A model generated the notes under the pieces. The model was not told the origin of the DNA. It made no database searches and was given only the letters and a program-made list of their open reading frames with translations. The position numbers and the translations under genes were made by a program. From CAYPFY01 sp964410105 (GTDB lineage Bacteria; Bacteroidota; Ignavibacteria; UBA10030; SZUA-254), in NCBI GenBank assembly GCA_964410105.1, contig CAYPFY010000012.1:1-64000 (forward strand): a stretch of DNA of 64,000 bases, read 5' to 3'. Positions 36,234 to 46,087 of the stretch are shown here, one piece after another. The stretch's first letter is position 1. Every line of letters begins with the position of its first letter.

Positions 36234-37394
36234 AATGAGAGATATATGTTCGTCTACCCATCGTATAACTTTTCCAGCCGCCACTTCAAATCACTCGTCA
36301 GCGCTGTATGGTCGTAAAATTCGATGCTCCATGTTTGGATTACTGACCATTGATCAACAAAATAACACTCAGGAATTTGAGGTCGCGTAACCAGCCAAGT
36401 TTTCTCCCGTTCTCCTCACCGCTCGCTGGCGAGTTTAGCTTCCGGATTATGCCCCGCTGAGAACAATTCCCACGCCTTAAAGAATCTAACGGACTGCCGA
36501 AAAAGCTCCCGTCCACAGGAGGCTTGTGATAAAATCCGGTCCACAATTCAATCACGAGAGGAGAAATAAAACAGTTCTTCCTCTTCACCGAATATCCCTG
36601 TCCGTGCGAGCGATTCCGCAGCCCTGAGAAAGTTGATCAGCCATTTCGGCGGCGCCATGCGAGTCGTCTGCTTTGAATATATCACGGGACATCTGACAAT
36701 GCAAGTCTGATCAGTCAATGGGATCTTTCTTGGCTTTAGTGTATGGGCCATCAGCTCTTGGCGACTGCCAGAAAGGCAATATCGCTCACCTCCCCCTGTA
36801 AGAGTTATCCTCGCTGCGAAAAATCAATAAACGTGCTTGACATTCGCCGAAAATCCAATTATCATGGCATATAGACACCGGGGGCTTTCACTCACCTAAA
36901 TTCCCGGAAAGTGGGCCGTGCGGGGCATCTACATCGTCCTTCAAACTGCCTCACTTCTTCTATTTTCACCTCTACTTCTTTGGGAGCAACCCGGCTCTAA
37001 ACTCTGGTTCGATTGGGGCCGTGTCACACAAGGGAAGTACCTGCATTCGAGTGCGAATATGGATCGGGGACGGGTCAATCAGAGTCCACAATATCCTTGA
37101 GAGACATAATCACGACGCTGGCGGATTAGGCTGAGGAAGCGGAATACAAGTCGGTGTGGCCGATTGGAACGGGCTTCCGGGTTGGCTATCTTACCCGACC
37201 CAGGGCTGGGGATATAACGGTTATGATAAACCTGCGGTTTGTGTGATGACAGGGTCGCGAAGCCGTCAATGTATTTCTTCCACGACAGTCGATCCGTTAT
37301 TCATTAAGAATACTCATCAGTTGGAGTCCACATGGAAGAACGAAATAGCCGTTCTGTAAGAGAAGTAGCAAGACCCAAGGAGAGCGTCCATTCA
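36234..37394. other. ~1.1-kb gap, no confident gene
   Basis: This is the longest non-coding stretch of the window. On the minus strand a 67-codon frame (36548-36751) begins MAHTLKPRKI, and just upstream of it a short run reads GEVSDIAFLAVAKS then stop, which looks like the tail of a decayed protein. On the plus strand two short frames (36918-37100 from GTG with a hydrophobic start, and 37156-37359) sit downstream of a strong promoter at 36837-36865. None resembles a known family. The region could be gene remnants, a 5' regulatory region for the gene at 37395, or encode an RNA. I cannot decide between these. Confidence 0.5.
36837..36865 (+). promoter_or_regulatory. Strong promoter-like sequence in the 36.2-37.4 kb gap
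   Basis: TTGACA (36837-36842), a 17-base spacer and TATCAT (36860-36865) point towards the propeller gene at 37395. The predicted start of transcription is more than 500 bases upstream of that gene, so either a long leader or a short transcript is made. Confidence 0.55.
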
Positions 37395-40300
37395 ATGAGG
37401 TGGAAATTGCACTATCTGATACGGACGTCGTCCAGCCCAAGGTTTCGAATTGATATTGTCAGACAAATTTCACTCTTGCTTATCTTCTTCCTGATGATGG
37501 AGTGTTTCACACCTCCGCAAGCTCTTGGATCAAAGAACCAGAGAGGCTTCCCTCTCACCCTCGGAAACGTTCATGGAAGTCTTCTCAAGAGCGGCGTTCT
37601 CGGTAAGATGCCAAAAAAACAGCCGCTGTCGCCGCATGCGTTGGGACCTTCTCAGATCTTTGGCGAACCAGGTACCGCGAGTTGGGAATGGTTGAATCCG
37701 CTGCCGCAGGGCAACACGCTAGAGACCGTTCAGATGCTCGACTCTAATCATATAGTGGCTGTCGGGTATGGAGGAGTTCTCGTGCGAAGTTCTAATGGAG
37801 GAAAGAGTTGGGAGGTGACGTATCATGTGAACGGCTCTACACATCTGGCGGGACTTTATTTCCAGGACGCATACCGAGGAACAGCGGTCGGTTATCCCGG
37901 AATGATACTTCGCACTACTGACGGAGGCGTGACGTGGGCAAATCAGGAAAGCGGGATGAACAATATTCTCTATGGGGTCTCTTATGCGGATTCAAACCAT
38001 GGTATTGCCGTTGGATATCCTGGAATAATTCTTCGAACGACGAACGCAGGCAATACATGGACCTCGATCACGAGTGGGACAGATGCACAGTTGCTGGCGG
38101 TCAGTTTTGTCGACACGAACCATGCGATTGCGGTGGGCCGTGATTTTACGCCATTCTGGCATGACAACATACTTCGCACAACAGACGGCGGCATCACCTG
38201 GTCGACACAGGCCTACGGTGCTCGCGGACTCTTTAATGTGTCGTTCACCGATACACTTACGGGAACGGCCGTCGGAACGGACGGTGTGATTATTCGCACT
38301 ATCGACGGTGGGGCCTCCTGGACTGGCCAATCATCCTTAACCACCGACTGGATCTGGGGCGTCAAAATGCTCAATACCGACACTGGAACAGCAGTCGGAG
38401 ATAATGGAACAATACTCCGGACGACTAATGGGGGTGTAACCTGGACGCCCCAGAGCAGCGGGACTTATACATACCTTCAGAGTGTTTCCTTTGCGACCCC
38501 GAGAATTGCAACAATCTCAGGAGGCGGAGGTATTATTCTCCGGACAACGGATAGCGGTACATCATGGTTCAAACAGACGATCGGTCCCACTGAATGGTTG
38601 TACAGCTCAGCGTTCCTTAATCCGGATACCGGTTTTGTGGTAGGAGACAGGGGAACGATTCTTCACACGACGAGTGGAGGCTTGGCCTGGGACGTTCAGT
38701 CGAGCGGCACGGTTAGTTTTCTCCTAGGCGTCTCATTTAGCAGTTCCGCAAGGGGAACCGCGGTCGGGGAAGTCGGCACTATTCTTCATACGACAGACGC
38801 GGGTGTAACATGGTCAGGCCAGACAAGCGGAACATCCAGTGACCTGTACGGAATTTCATTTGCGGCTTCTGATACAGGAACGACGGTGGGAATCGGTGGC
38901 ACTATTCTTCATACAACTGACGCGGGTACGACATGGACACCTCAGACTAGCGGAACATCCAATGATCTTATGGGGGTTTTCTTCGCTACGGCCGATACGG
39001 GAACTGCTGTAGGACTAGGCGGGACCATTCTCAACACAACGGATGGGGGTGCGACATGGACGGCTCAGACTAGCGGAACTGGTGAAGATCTTTACGCAGT
39101 CCAGTTCATCAATACTCACATCGGAACAGTCGTGGGAACGAACGGAACCATCCTCCGAACGACAGATGGCGGGATGACGTGGGTGCCGCAGACGAGCGGA
39201 ACAACCTCCGTGCTTCAAGCAGTCTCCTTCGTGGATGCAAACACGGGAATTGCCGGAGGGTATGACGGAACGACATTTTTGGGAACCGCCTGTGTGACGA
39301 CCGATGGCGGGGCTCATTGGACAAACTGGCCAATTACTTCGGGAGTTATTCCATTCGGGATTTCAATGGCGACTTTTGATGTAAACAGCTTGATTGCATC
39401 TCATCTTGCCCGCCTGGCAAATACGTCATCGGGGGAAGTGGTGTACGCTGTTGGGCCCGGCGGTGCTATAATCTGCAGTGTCATTTCACCCCTGAAAGGA
39501 AAGACGTGGACGGGTGCGGTGGATTCTTCATGGAATAACGGCGGCAATTGGGCACCCGCAGGAGTCCCCACCAATATTGACAGCGTCGTCATTCCTCCGG
39601 CTGCTCGTCACCCGGTGATCTTTCAGAATCAGCCGCTCGCAATTGTTGGTTCTCTCACCATTCTGGCTTCGGGGCAGTTGACCATTACGGATTCAGTGGC
39701 ACAGGTCACCGTAATAACCGATGTCGTAATTCATGGGACACTCGAAGTCCGGCCTCCAGCTTTGACAAATATTGTTGTCGGCGGCAATTGGATCGTGGGC
39801 TCTGGAGGTCCCGCTCAAAAGTATCTTCGTCCAGCAGGTGCTACCGTTAGCGGGGGATTCATTCCCGCTCAGTCGACGGTCTCTTTTAACGGAAAGGGGA
39901 CGTTCGAGAGTGCTTTTTACAATGTTATTGTCGACACCAATTCCGAGATGACAGTTTCCAATAACGTGGTTGTTCAGCACCAGATGGTCGTCCTGAACGA
40001 GGTCAATTTACCCCTGGGAGATACAACGTTTATTCAGGATTCCGACCCCGGCGCCCTTAGCGGGTCAGGGAGAATCCGTGCGGGGACGATACTACGCTCG
40101 TTGAAACAAGGTTCAATCTCCGTATACAGATTTGAAAGTGCGAACACCTCAGTTCAGTTCGATGGCAACGGAACATATCCGTCGGCCATCGCGATGACCA
40201 CACATCCAGACACTGCACCGGCAGATTTCAGCACACACTGGGCTATTGTTCCAAGCAGAGTCGATACGGCCACCAAGACGGTTTCTGCCGACAGTTTACG

Positions 40301-41318
40301 CCATTTCAGTAAATGGGCGATAGGGATTCCGCGGCCCCGCGTGCAAGTATTCGGAAAGGCCAGTTCGACTCTGGACTTGATACCGGTCATACGACGTGTA
40401 TACGAGATCGCGCCGGAAGGCGGAGACGATTTTCAAGCACGCCTTGCCTTGCGGTATGACCCATCCGAAGTTCCGCTGGGTACCCCAGAAGACTCATTGG
40501 TTTTATTTAGGGCAAATTCCGTTCATTCAACGCCTCTGGTTAGCGGGTGGAATTTGCTCTCTGTACCATTAGCCATCAACGATTATCGCACATCCTCTTT
40601 ATTCCCTGGGGCCTCATCCCATGCCTTCACGTACAATGGCCGTTATCAACCACAAGATACACTGCACAACGGCATTGGATTTTGGGTGAAATTCACCTCG
40701 CCCGAAACTGTTCTGTTTGTTGGGGAACAGATCTCTCGAGAAACTGTCAGTGTTAAGACAAACTGGAACATCATTGGGTCGATAACCGCGCCGGTAGCCG
40801 TATCGGCAATTGGGAGTGTTCCAGGCGGACTGATAAGTTCCAATTTTTTCAGCTACGATGGAAGCAATTATCAGATTGCAGATACAATTTCCCCGGGCAG
40901 AGGATACTGGGTTAAGGTGCACCAGAATGGCAGGCTGGTGTTATCCTCTTCAGGTGCAGTTCCGGCATCGAACCGGATAAAAATTGCTTACACGGCTGAC
41001 TATCCCCCTTCACCACCTGACGGAGAAGTACACGAAGTCTTGGCCGAACTCCCCAAAAGTTTTGGGTTGGCACAGAACTATCCAAATCCCTTCAACCCGT
41101 CTACCATCATAAAGTATCAATTGCCAATAAACAATTATGTGACCCTGAGGGTTTACAATGTCTCAGGACAGATCGTTGCCACGCTTGTCGATGGGATGCA
41201 GGAGGCGGGATATAAATCTGTGGAATTCCACGCCGGCGATTTGCCAAGCGGTGTCTACTTCTACCGCCTCGTGGCAGGGACATATCAAAACACGAAACGA
41301 TTGTTATTGATAAAATAG
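37395..41318 (+). CDS. T9SS-exported Ycf48-like propeller protein, 13 repeats
   Basis: This 1307-residue protein has a signal-anchor-like N-terminus (ISLLLIFFLMMECFTPPQALG). It then carries about 13 tandem ~41-residue repeats of the form GTILRTTDGGxTWxxQTSGTxxxLxxVxFxDxxxGxAVG (protein residues ~100-650), typical of Ycf48/BNR-like beta-propellers, enough for two propellers. A region with WNNGGNWAPAGVPTNIDSVVIP and a repeated GWNLLSVP...GIGFWVKF module follows. The T9SS sorting domain has NYPNPFNPSTIIKYQLP and ends KRLLLIK. The start is uncertain: ATG 37332 would add 21 residues. Probably a surface adhesion or scaffold protein; no sialidase catalytic residues are seen. Confidence 0.85.
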   Translation: MRWKLHYLIRTSSSPRFRIDIVRQISLLLIFFLMMECFTPPQALGSKNQRGFPLTLGNVHGSLLKSGVLGKMPKKQPLSPHALGPSQIFGEPGTASWEWLNPLPQGNTLETVQMLDSNHIVAVGYGGVLVRSSNGGKSWEVTYHVNGSTHLAGLYFQDAYRGTAVGYPGMILRTTDGGVTWANQESGMNNILYGVSYADSNHGIAVGYPGIILRTTNAGNTWTSITSGTDAQLLAVSFVDTNHAIAVGRDFTPFWHDNILRTTDGGITWSTQAYGARGLFNVSFTDTLTGTAVGTDGVIIRTIDGGASWTGQSSLTTDWIWGVKMLNTDTGTAVGDNGTILRTTNGGVTWTPQSSGTYTYLQSVSFATPRIATISGGGGIILRTTDSGTSWFKQTIGPTEWLYSSAFLNPDTGFVVGDRGTILHTTSGGLAWDVQSSGTVSFLLGVSFSSSARGTAVGEVGTILHTTDAGVTWSGQTSGTSSDLYGISFAASDTGTTVGIGGTILHTTDAGTTWTPQTSGTSNDLMGVFFATADTGTAVGLGGTILNTTDGGATWTAQTSGTGEDLYAVQFINTHIGTVVGTNGTILRTTDGGMTWVPQTSGTTSVLQAVSFVDANTGIAGGYDGTTFLGTACVTTDGGAHWTNWPITSGVIPFGISMATFDVNSLIASHLARLANTSSGEVVYAVGPGGAIICSVISPLKGKTWTGAVDSSWNNGGNWAPAGVPTNIDSVVIPPAARHPVIFQNQPLAIVGSLTILASGQLTITDSVAQVTVITDVVIHGTLEVRPPALTNIVVGGNWIVGSGGPAQKYLRPAGATVSGGFIPAQSTVSFNGKGTFESAFYNVIVDTNSEMTVSNNVVVQHQMVVLNEVNLPLGDTTFIQDSDPGALSGSGRIRAGTILRSLKQGSISVYRFESANTSVQFDGNGTYPSAIAMTTHPDTAPADFSTHWAIVPSRVDTATKTVSADSLRHFSKWAIGIPRPRVQVFGKASSTLDLIPVIRRVYEIAPEGGDDFQARLALRYDPSEVPLGTPEDSLVLFRANSVHSTPLVSGWNLLSVPLAINDYRTSSLFPGASSHAFTYNGRYQPQDTLHNGIGFWVKFTSPETVLFVGEQISRETVSVKTNWNIIGSITAPVAVSAIGSVPGGLISSNFFSYDGSNYQIADTISPGRGYWVKVHQNGRLVLSSSGAVPASNRIKIAYTADYPPSPPDGEVHEVLAELPKSFGLAQNYPNPFNPSTIIKYQLPINNYVTLRVYNVSGQIVATLVDGMQEAGYKSVEFHAGDLPSGVYFYRLVAGTYQNTKRLLLIK
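38775..39143 (+). repeat. Tandem 123-bp coding repeats within the propeller gene
   Basis: Successive repeat units start at about 38775, 38898 and 39021, a period of exactly 123 bases (41 codons). Adjacent units share long similar runs at DNA level (for example GGCACTATTCTTCATAC in two of them), so this part arose by fairly recent duplication, while the outer repeats are conserved only as protein. Confidence 0.7.
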
Positions 41319-41659
41319 TAGGGAAATGCCGAAACCCCGTCTGTGAAACTTGAGGTTTTCCGTCGACCCACCGACAGCCTCGACATTCAATTCCTCGACA
41401 GAGTCACCAACGTCTGCCCGCCTGATAGTTCTCGTGAATCAGTCCAGCTTCATTCATATCGTCGGAACGAATACTTCATTGCCGCTCCACGGGCCCGGAG
41501 CTATGACTTCGATAAATCGAAAACCGAGAACTCCGCCTCGTGGAGATTTCACATGTTCACGCGAACCCCGCGTCCGTGAACTTGCCATTGATGTGGAACG
41601 TTCTTATTTTTGACATTGCCTTCACATTCTCATTCCACAGAATTCACGATCGCGCCAGT
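41319..41659. other. 341-base gap before the Lon-type protease, nothing certain
   Basis: Short open frames exist on both strands but none resembles a family. The minus strand encodes fragments such as SPRGGVLGFRFIEVIAPGP interrupted by stops, which could be the remnant of a gene or chance. No hairpin terminator with a T-run was found. In-frame codons upstream of ATG 41660 continue open to 41540 but do not resemble the protease family. Confidence 0.35.
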
Positions 41660-44092
41660 ATGCGAAGAGGAAAAAACGGATTCGAAGTGCCTGCGGCAGA
41701 GCTCCGGTGGCGCTGTGATCCCAAAAAGCTTAAGATCAGGACGACAGACGATGTTCCGGGAAAGAAGGAGATCATAGGCCAGGCTCGTGCTCTGAGCGCA
41801 TTGAGACTCGGGCTGGAAATGAAACACCCGGGATACAACGTCTTTGTGACAGGTTTCTCAGGCACGGGGCGCATGACAACAATAAAGCGCCTGCTTGCAG
41901 AGTTTCAGAACATAGAGATCCCCCTCAACGACCGCTGCTACGTTCACAACTTTAAGAATAACGATCAACCCATACTGATTACGCTTCCCGCACGTCAGGG
42001 AAGCAAGTTTCGTGACGATATGGACGCTCTTGTTCAGGACCTGATCAAGGATATCCCAGCTGCTTTTGACAGGAAGAGATTCAAGGACGAGAGAAAGCGA
42101 CTGATGGAGTTATTCCAGGAGCGACAGCGCAGTGTGCTGAAGGACTTTGAAGGGAAGGTAAAAGAGCGAGGATTCGAAGTTATCCAGGTGCAAGTCGGAT
42201 CCGTGATGAGACCTGATATTACGCCCATCATTGATGGACAACCCGCCAGTTTCGAGCAGCTTGATCAGTTTGTGAAGGAAGGGAAAATCACCAAGGATCA
42301 GGTCGAGAAGATGGCGGGGGACCGTCAAATACTGGAAAACCAGATGGAGCTGGTGATGCGGGAGATGAGGAACATCGAGCGAAAGGCCAAAGACTCCGTA
42401 AATGAACTCTCCGAAAGGTTCATCTTACCGGTCGTCAAGGAAGCGATTGACGGGATTCGGGAAAAGTATGACCACGAAAAGGTGCATAAATATCTCGACG
42501 AAGTGCAGGAAAGCATCATGGGGGACTTAACTAGGTTTAGACCTCCAGACGACAGTCCCACTCCGATTCCGGGAATGCCCCCGATGGCCCAGCCAGAGGA
42601 GGATCTTTTCCTGGAATTTCAGGTGAACGTGGTCTTGGACAATTCCGACACCAAGGGGGTACCAATCATCATCGAGACGAATCCCCGCTACAAGAACATT
42701 TTTGGCACTATTGAGCGCGAAGTCGACAGGAACGGAGTATGGCGTACAGATTTTACGCTTATAAAACCTGGAACGCTCTTGAGAGCCGATGGCGGGTATC
42801 TTGTGATAAACGCCCTAGATGCGCTGATCGAACAGGGCGTATGGCAGACGCTGAAACGGACGTTACGGAATGGACTCCTCGAGATACAACCCATCGAAAC
42901 CGGCCTCTTTGGAGCGGCATCTGCCTTCAAGCCCGAGCCGATTGAGATCGACGTCAAGGTAGTCATGCTTGGTGATGCGTATATCTATTACCTCCTCTAC
43001 GAGCAGGATGATGATTTCAAGAAGATTTTCAAGGTACGGGCAGATTTTGACACCGAGATGCCAAAGGGGAAGCCTCAAATTGAGAAGTATGTTCACTTCA
43101 TAAAAATGATCTGTGAAGACGAACGGCTTAGCGCATTTGACAGTTCGGGAATTGCCGCCGTGGTCGAACACGGCGTGCGGCTGGCCGGTCATCAGGACAA
43201 ACTCTCGACGAGGTTCAACATCATCGCAGACCTTGTCCGCGAATCGAACTACTGGGCAACCAAAGAAGGGAGCAATCTCGTAACAGAAAAATTTGTTCTT
43301 CGGGCGCTAGAAGAGCGATTAGAGCGTGTCGGACTGGCCGAGACAAAGATTAAGGAAATGATTTCCAATCATAGCATTATGATCGATACAGAGGGCTCCG
43401 TCGTCGGTCAAGTCAATGGCCTTTCCGTCATCGACATGCGAGAGTACATGTTTGGGATACCCTCTCGGATCACGGCAAAGACGTCTATCGGCCGTGAGGG
43501 AATAATCAACGTCGAGCGAGAGGCGGGAATGAGCGGACCTGCGCACAGCAAGGGAGTATTTATCATCAGTGGTTATTTACGCGGAATGTACGCACGTGAG
43601 AAACCGCTTGCAATGACCGCCAGTTTGACCTTCGAGCAGAACTATGGCGGTGTGGATGGCGACAGTGCCTCATCGACCGAAATCTATGCCATTCTCTCAA
43701 GCATTTCGAACGTGCCCCTCCGCCAGGACATCGCTGTCACAGGGTCAGTAAATCAGAGGGGAGAGATCCAGCCGATTGGAGGAGTAAATCAGAAGATTGA
43801 GGGGTTTTTTGATATATGCAAGGTACCAAAATTGACCGGCACACAGGGAGTCATCATCCCTCACCAGAACAAGCGGGATCTCATGCTACGTCACGATGTC
43901 ATCGAGGCAGTCAGGGACGGAAAGTTTCACATTTGGGCGATCGAGACAGTCGACCAGGGGATTGAGATCCTCACCGGGCACCCAGCAGGAAAACGGGGAA
44001 GAGACGGAAGTTTCGAAAAGGGCTCGATTCATGAGCTCGTGGAGCAAACATTGAGTGGTTATGCAAGACATTGGAGGGAGCTGATAATTTGA
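41660..44092 (+). CDS. Lon-type ATP-dependent protease (LonB-like, AAA_32 family)
   Basis: This 810-residue soluble protease joins an N-terminal AAA_32-type domain to a C-terminal Lon proteolytic domain. The P-loop reads VTGFSGTGRMTTIKRL, with Arg where Lys is usual; this variant is known in the family. A long coiled-coil insertion lies at about 115-300. The proteolytic dyad is Ser669 (GVDGDSASSTEIYA) and Lys712 (VNQKIEGFFD), 43 residues apart exactly as in E. coli Lon (Ser679/Lys722). I chose ATG 41660 because upstream residues are unlike the family. Its stop overlaps the TTG start of the next gene, so the two are translationally coupled. Substrates unknown. Confidence 0.9.
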   Translation: MRRGKNGFEVPAAELRWRCDPKKLKIRTTDDVPGKKEIIGQARALSALRLGLEMKHPGYNVFVTGFSGTGRMTTIKRLLAEFQNIEIPLNDRCYVHNFKNNDQPILITLPARQGSKFRDDMDALVQDLIKDIPAAFDRKRFKDERKRLMELFQERQRSVLKDFEGKVKERGFEVIQVQVGSVMRPDITPIIDGQPASFEQLDQFVKEGKITKDQVEKMAGDRQILENQMELVMREMRNIERKAKDSVNELSERFILPVVKEAIDGIREKYDHEKVHKYLDEVQESIMGDLTRFRPPDDSPTPIPGMPPMAQPEEDLFLEFQVNVVLDNSDTKGVPIIIETNPRYKNIFGTIEREVDRNGVWRTDFTLIKPGTLLRADGGYLVINALDALIEQGVWQTLKRTLRNGLLEIQPIETGLFGAASAFKPEPIEIDVKVVMLGDAYIYYLLYEQDDDFKKIFKVRADFDTEMPKGKPQIEKYVHFIKMICEDERLSAFDSSGIAAVVEHGVRLAGHQDKLSTRFNIIADLVRESNYWATKEGSNLVTEKFVLRALEERLERVGLAETKIKEMISNHSIMIDTEGSVVGQVNGLSVIDMREYMFGIPSRITAKTSIGREGIINVEREAGMSGPAHSKGVFIISGYLRGMYAREKPLAMTASLTFEQNYGGVDGDSASSTEIYAILSSISNVPLRQDIAVTGSVNQRGEIQPIGGVNQKIEGFFDICKVPKLTGTQGVIIPHQNKRDLMLRHDVIEAVRDGKFHIWAIETVDQGIEILTGHPAGKRGRDGSFEKGSIHELVEQTLSGYARHWRELII

Positions 44093-45240
44093 AAAAACGA
44101 AAGAAACTTCGCCGAAGCGCGTATTTTGCAGGGGTGACCGGGGGACTGACAGCGATGGCGGTGGCTCTCGCGTTCGCCTGGGGTGCGACCGGACACAGGA
44201 TCATTAACACGAACGCCGTAATGCACTTGCCGACCATAATAGGAAGACTAAAGGCAGACAGTCTGTTCTATGGGACACACGCAAGCGATGCGGACATCCG
44301 TCGGCGCAGCAGTGACACTTCATTTTATGGAGAGCCACCGAGACACTTCATCGATATCGATGACTACCCGGATTTTCACAATCTTCCTCGAAACCTGGAC
44401 ACGCTGATCGGACGCTATGGCTGGGACCGGGTGAAAAAGAACGGTATCAATCCCTGGGTAACCAAGTGGCTGGTGGATTCGCTGACCTTGCAGATCGCGC
44501 GCGGTGACTCGATGGTTAAGCAGACGATGAGCGATCTTGGACACTACGTAGGGGATGCTCACCAGCCGCTCCATTGCACCGCAAACTACGATGGTCAGTT
44601 TACCAATAATCGGGGCATTCACTCGCGATACGAGAGCTCAATGATTAATGCGTATCAAGACCAGATCACAATCCACCCTGACTCCGTCCATTTCATCAGT
44701 ACGCCTCTGGATTACGCTTTCGACTACATCTATCGCTCCAACAGCTATGTCGATTCGGTCATGGCAGCGGATAATGCGGCAAAACAAGCCTCAGGGTGGA
44801 CTGGGTCCGGGACGCCCCCCGCGAGCTACTACAGTGTGTTATGGGAGAGGACCGGCACCTTCACCATTGACCTCATCCAAAGTGCGACGGTAGACCTCGC
44901 AAGCCTCTGGTATACGGCCTATGTCAATGCCATGGGACTGAATCAAGTAGATGGCTCTGGTATGCGAGGACTCCCCGAAAAATTCGAACTGGATCAAAAC
45001 TATCCAAACCCCTTCAATCCATCCACGGAAATTCGATTCCGTCTCCGGAAATCGGGCAACGTCATTGCCACCGTATATGACTTGCAGGGAAGAGAGGTTT
45101 CCTCCCTGGTCAATGGCCGGTTTGAGGCTGGCCTCCACGAAATTCCATGGACACCGTCGGGAATTGCGGGTGGAGCGTATATACTAAAGATGGAGGCGGG
45201 GGGCTCGGTTCAAGTCAGGAAATTGTTGCTCATCAAGTAG
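44089..45240 (+). CDS. Secreted S1/P1-nuclease / zinc phospholipase C-fold hydrolase with T9SS tail
   Basis: This 383-residue protein has a basic, hydrophobic signal peptide predicted to be cut at AFA/W, which leaves Trp31 as residue 1 of the mature chain. In this fold the N-terminal Trp is itself a zinc ligand. The rest of the ligand set is present: WGATGH (Trp1, His6), HFIDIDDYPDF, HYVGDAHQPLH (His, Asp at +4, His at +10) and HSRYE. The Glu four residues after the last His matches phospholipase C of B. cereus; P1 nuclease has Asp there. The C-terminal ~80 residues are a T9SS sorting domain (NYPNPFNPSTEIRF, ending KLLLIK). TTG start, GGAGGG ribosome site, overlapping the protease stop. Nuclease or phospholipase cannot be told apart here. 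Confidence 0.87.
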   Translation: MKKRKKLRRSAYFAGVTGGLTAMAVALAFAWGATGHRIINTNAVMHLPTIIGRLKADSLFYGTHASDADIRRRSSDTSFYGEPPRHFIDIDDYPDFHNLPRNLDTLIGRYGWDRVKKNGINPWVTKWLVDSLTLQIARGDSMVKQTMSDLGHYVGDAHQPLHCTANYDGQFTNNRGIHSRYESSMINAYQDQITIHPDSVHFISTPLDYAFDYIYRSNSYVDSVMAADNAAKQASGWTGSGTPPASYYSVLWERTGTFTIDLIQSATVDLASLWYTAYVNAMGLNQVDGSGMRGLPEKFELDQNYPNPFNPSTEIRFRLRKSGNVIATVYDLQGREVSSLVNGRFEAGLHEIPWTPSGIAGGAYILKMEAGGSVQVRKLLLIK

Positions 45241-45408
45241 CGGCCTTGGACATTCTTGCCGTTTTCTGCACTGGGTGCAAGCAAGAGCCCTTGTCTCTTG
45301 AGACAGCGAAACACACGAAGTTCAGTTCAGGGAATTCTCTCTGAAAACGCGACGGCTGGACCATCGTGATACTTCCTTCAGCGCGGGATGCTTGAAGCGG
45401 ACGGATTC

Positions 45409-45972
45409 ATGATCCTTACGGACAACCAGATTCTTGCGGAAATAAAACGGGGAACGATCGTCATAAAGCCGTTTCGGCGCATCTATCTCGGTACCAATTC
45501 CTACGATGTCCACCTTGGACGTTGGCTCGCTGTATACTGCGACGAAATCCTTGATGCACGACTGCACAACCGGGTAACGCATTTTCAGATACCGGTCGAA
45601 GGCATCACGCTTGTCCCGAGCAAACTTTATCTTGGCGTAACACAGGAATACACCGAAACGCATCGGCATGTCCCCTTCCTCGAAGGAAAGAGTAGCATCG
45701 GCCGGCTGGGAATTGACATCCACGCGACTGCAGGGAAGGGCGACATCGGGTTTTGCAACACGTGGACGCTCGAAGTCTCGGTTCGGCAGCCGGTTCGCGT
45801 CTACCGGGGGATGCCGATCGGGCAACTGATCTATTTTGACGTTCATGGTGAGATTGGAACCCCCTACAACAAGAAAAGAAGCGCGAAATACCGGAAGCGC
45901 ACGGTGAAGCCAGTAGAATCAATGATGTGGAAGAACTTCAAATCGTCGACCCGAAACAAGCAGCGCGGTTGA
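45409..45972 (+). CDS. dcd: dCTP deaminase
   Basis: This 187-residue trimeric enzyme deaminates dCTP to dUTP, feeding dTMP synthesis. It begins MILTDNQILAEIKRG and has the conserved GTNSYDVHLG, the LEGKSSIGRLGIDIHATAG active-site segment and NTWTLEV, which carries the catalytic glutamate, then the MPIGQLIYF core. Length is typical. ATG 45409 is used because the upstream residues do not align. Whether it is bifunctional (also dUTPase) cannot be judged here. Confidence 0.94.
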   Translation: MILTDNQILAEIKRGTIVIKPFRRIYLGTNSYDVHLGRWLAVYCDEILDARLHNRVTHFQIPVEGITLVPSKLYLGVTQEYTETHRHVPFLEGKSSIGRLGIDIHATAGKGDIGFCNTWTLEVSVRQPVRVYRGMPIGQLIYFDVHGEIGTPYNKKRSAKYRKRTVKPVESMMWKNFKSSTRNKQRG

Positions 45973-46087
45973 CGATGAAGGACAGGGCGTTCGTTATATC
46001 GGGTGTGATGGATAGAGCGGGATGGGCCATTTGTCTCAGACCCCTTCGGCCGCTGCCACATCAGTCAATAGTCTCAAACGGACAGGT

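Noticed and set aside
37395..39340. Sialidase (BNR) catalytic protein
   Set aside because: The repeats include a TTDGGxTW pattern like Asp-boxes, but no FRIP motif or catalytic arginine triad is seen; Ycf48-like propeller repeats explain the sequence.
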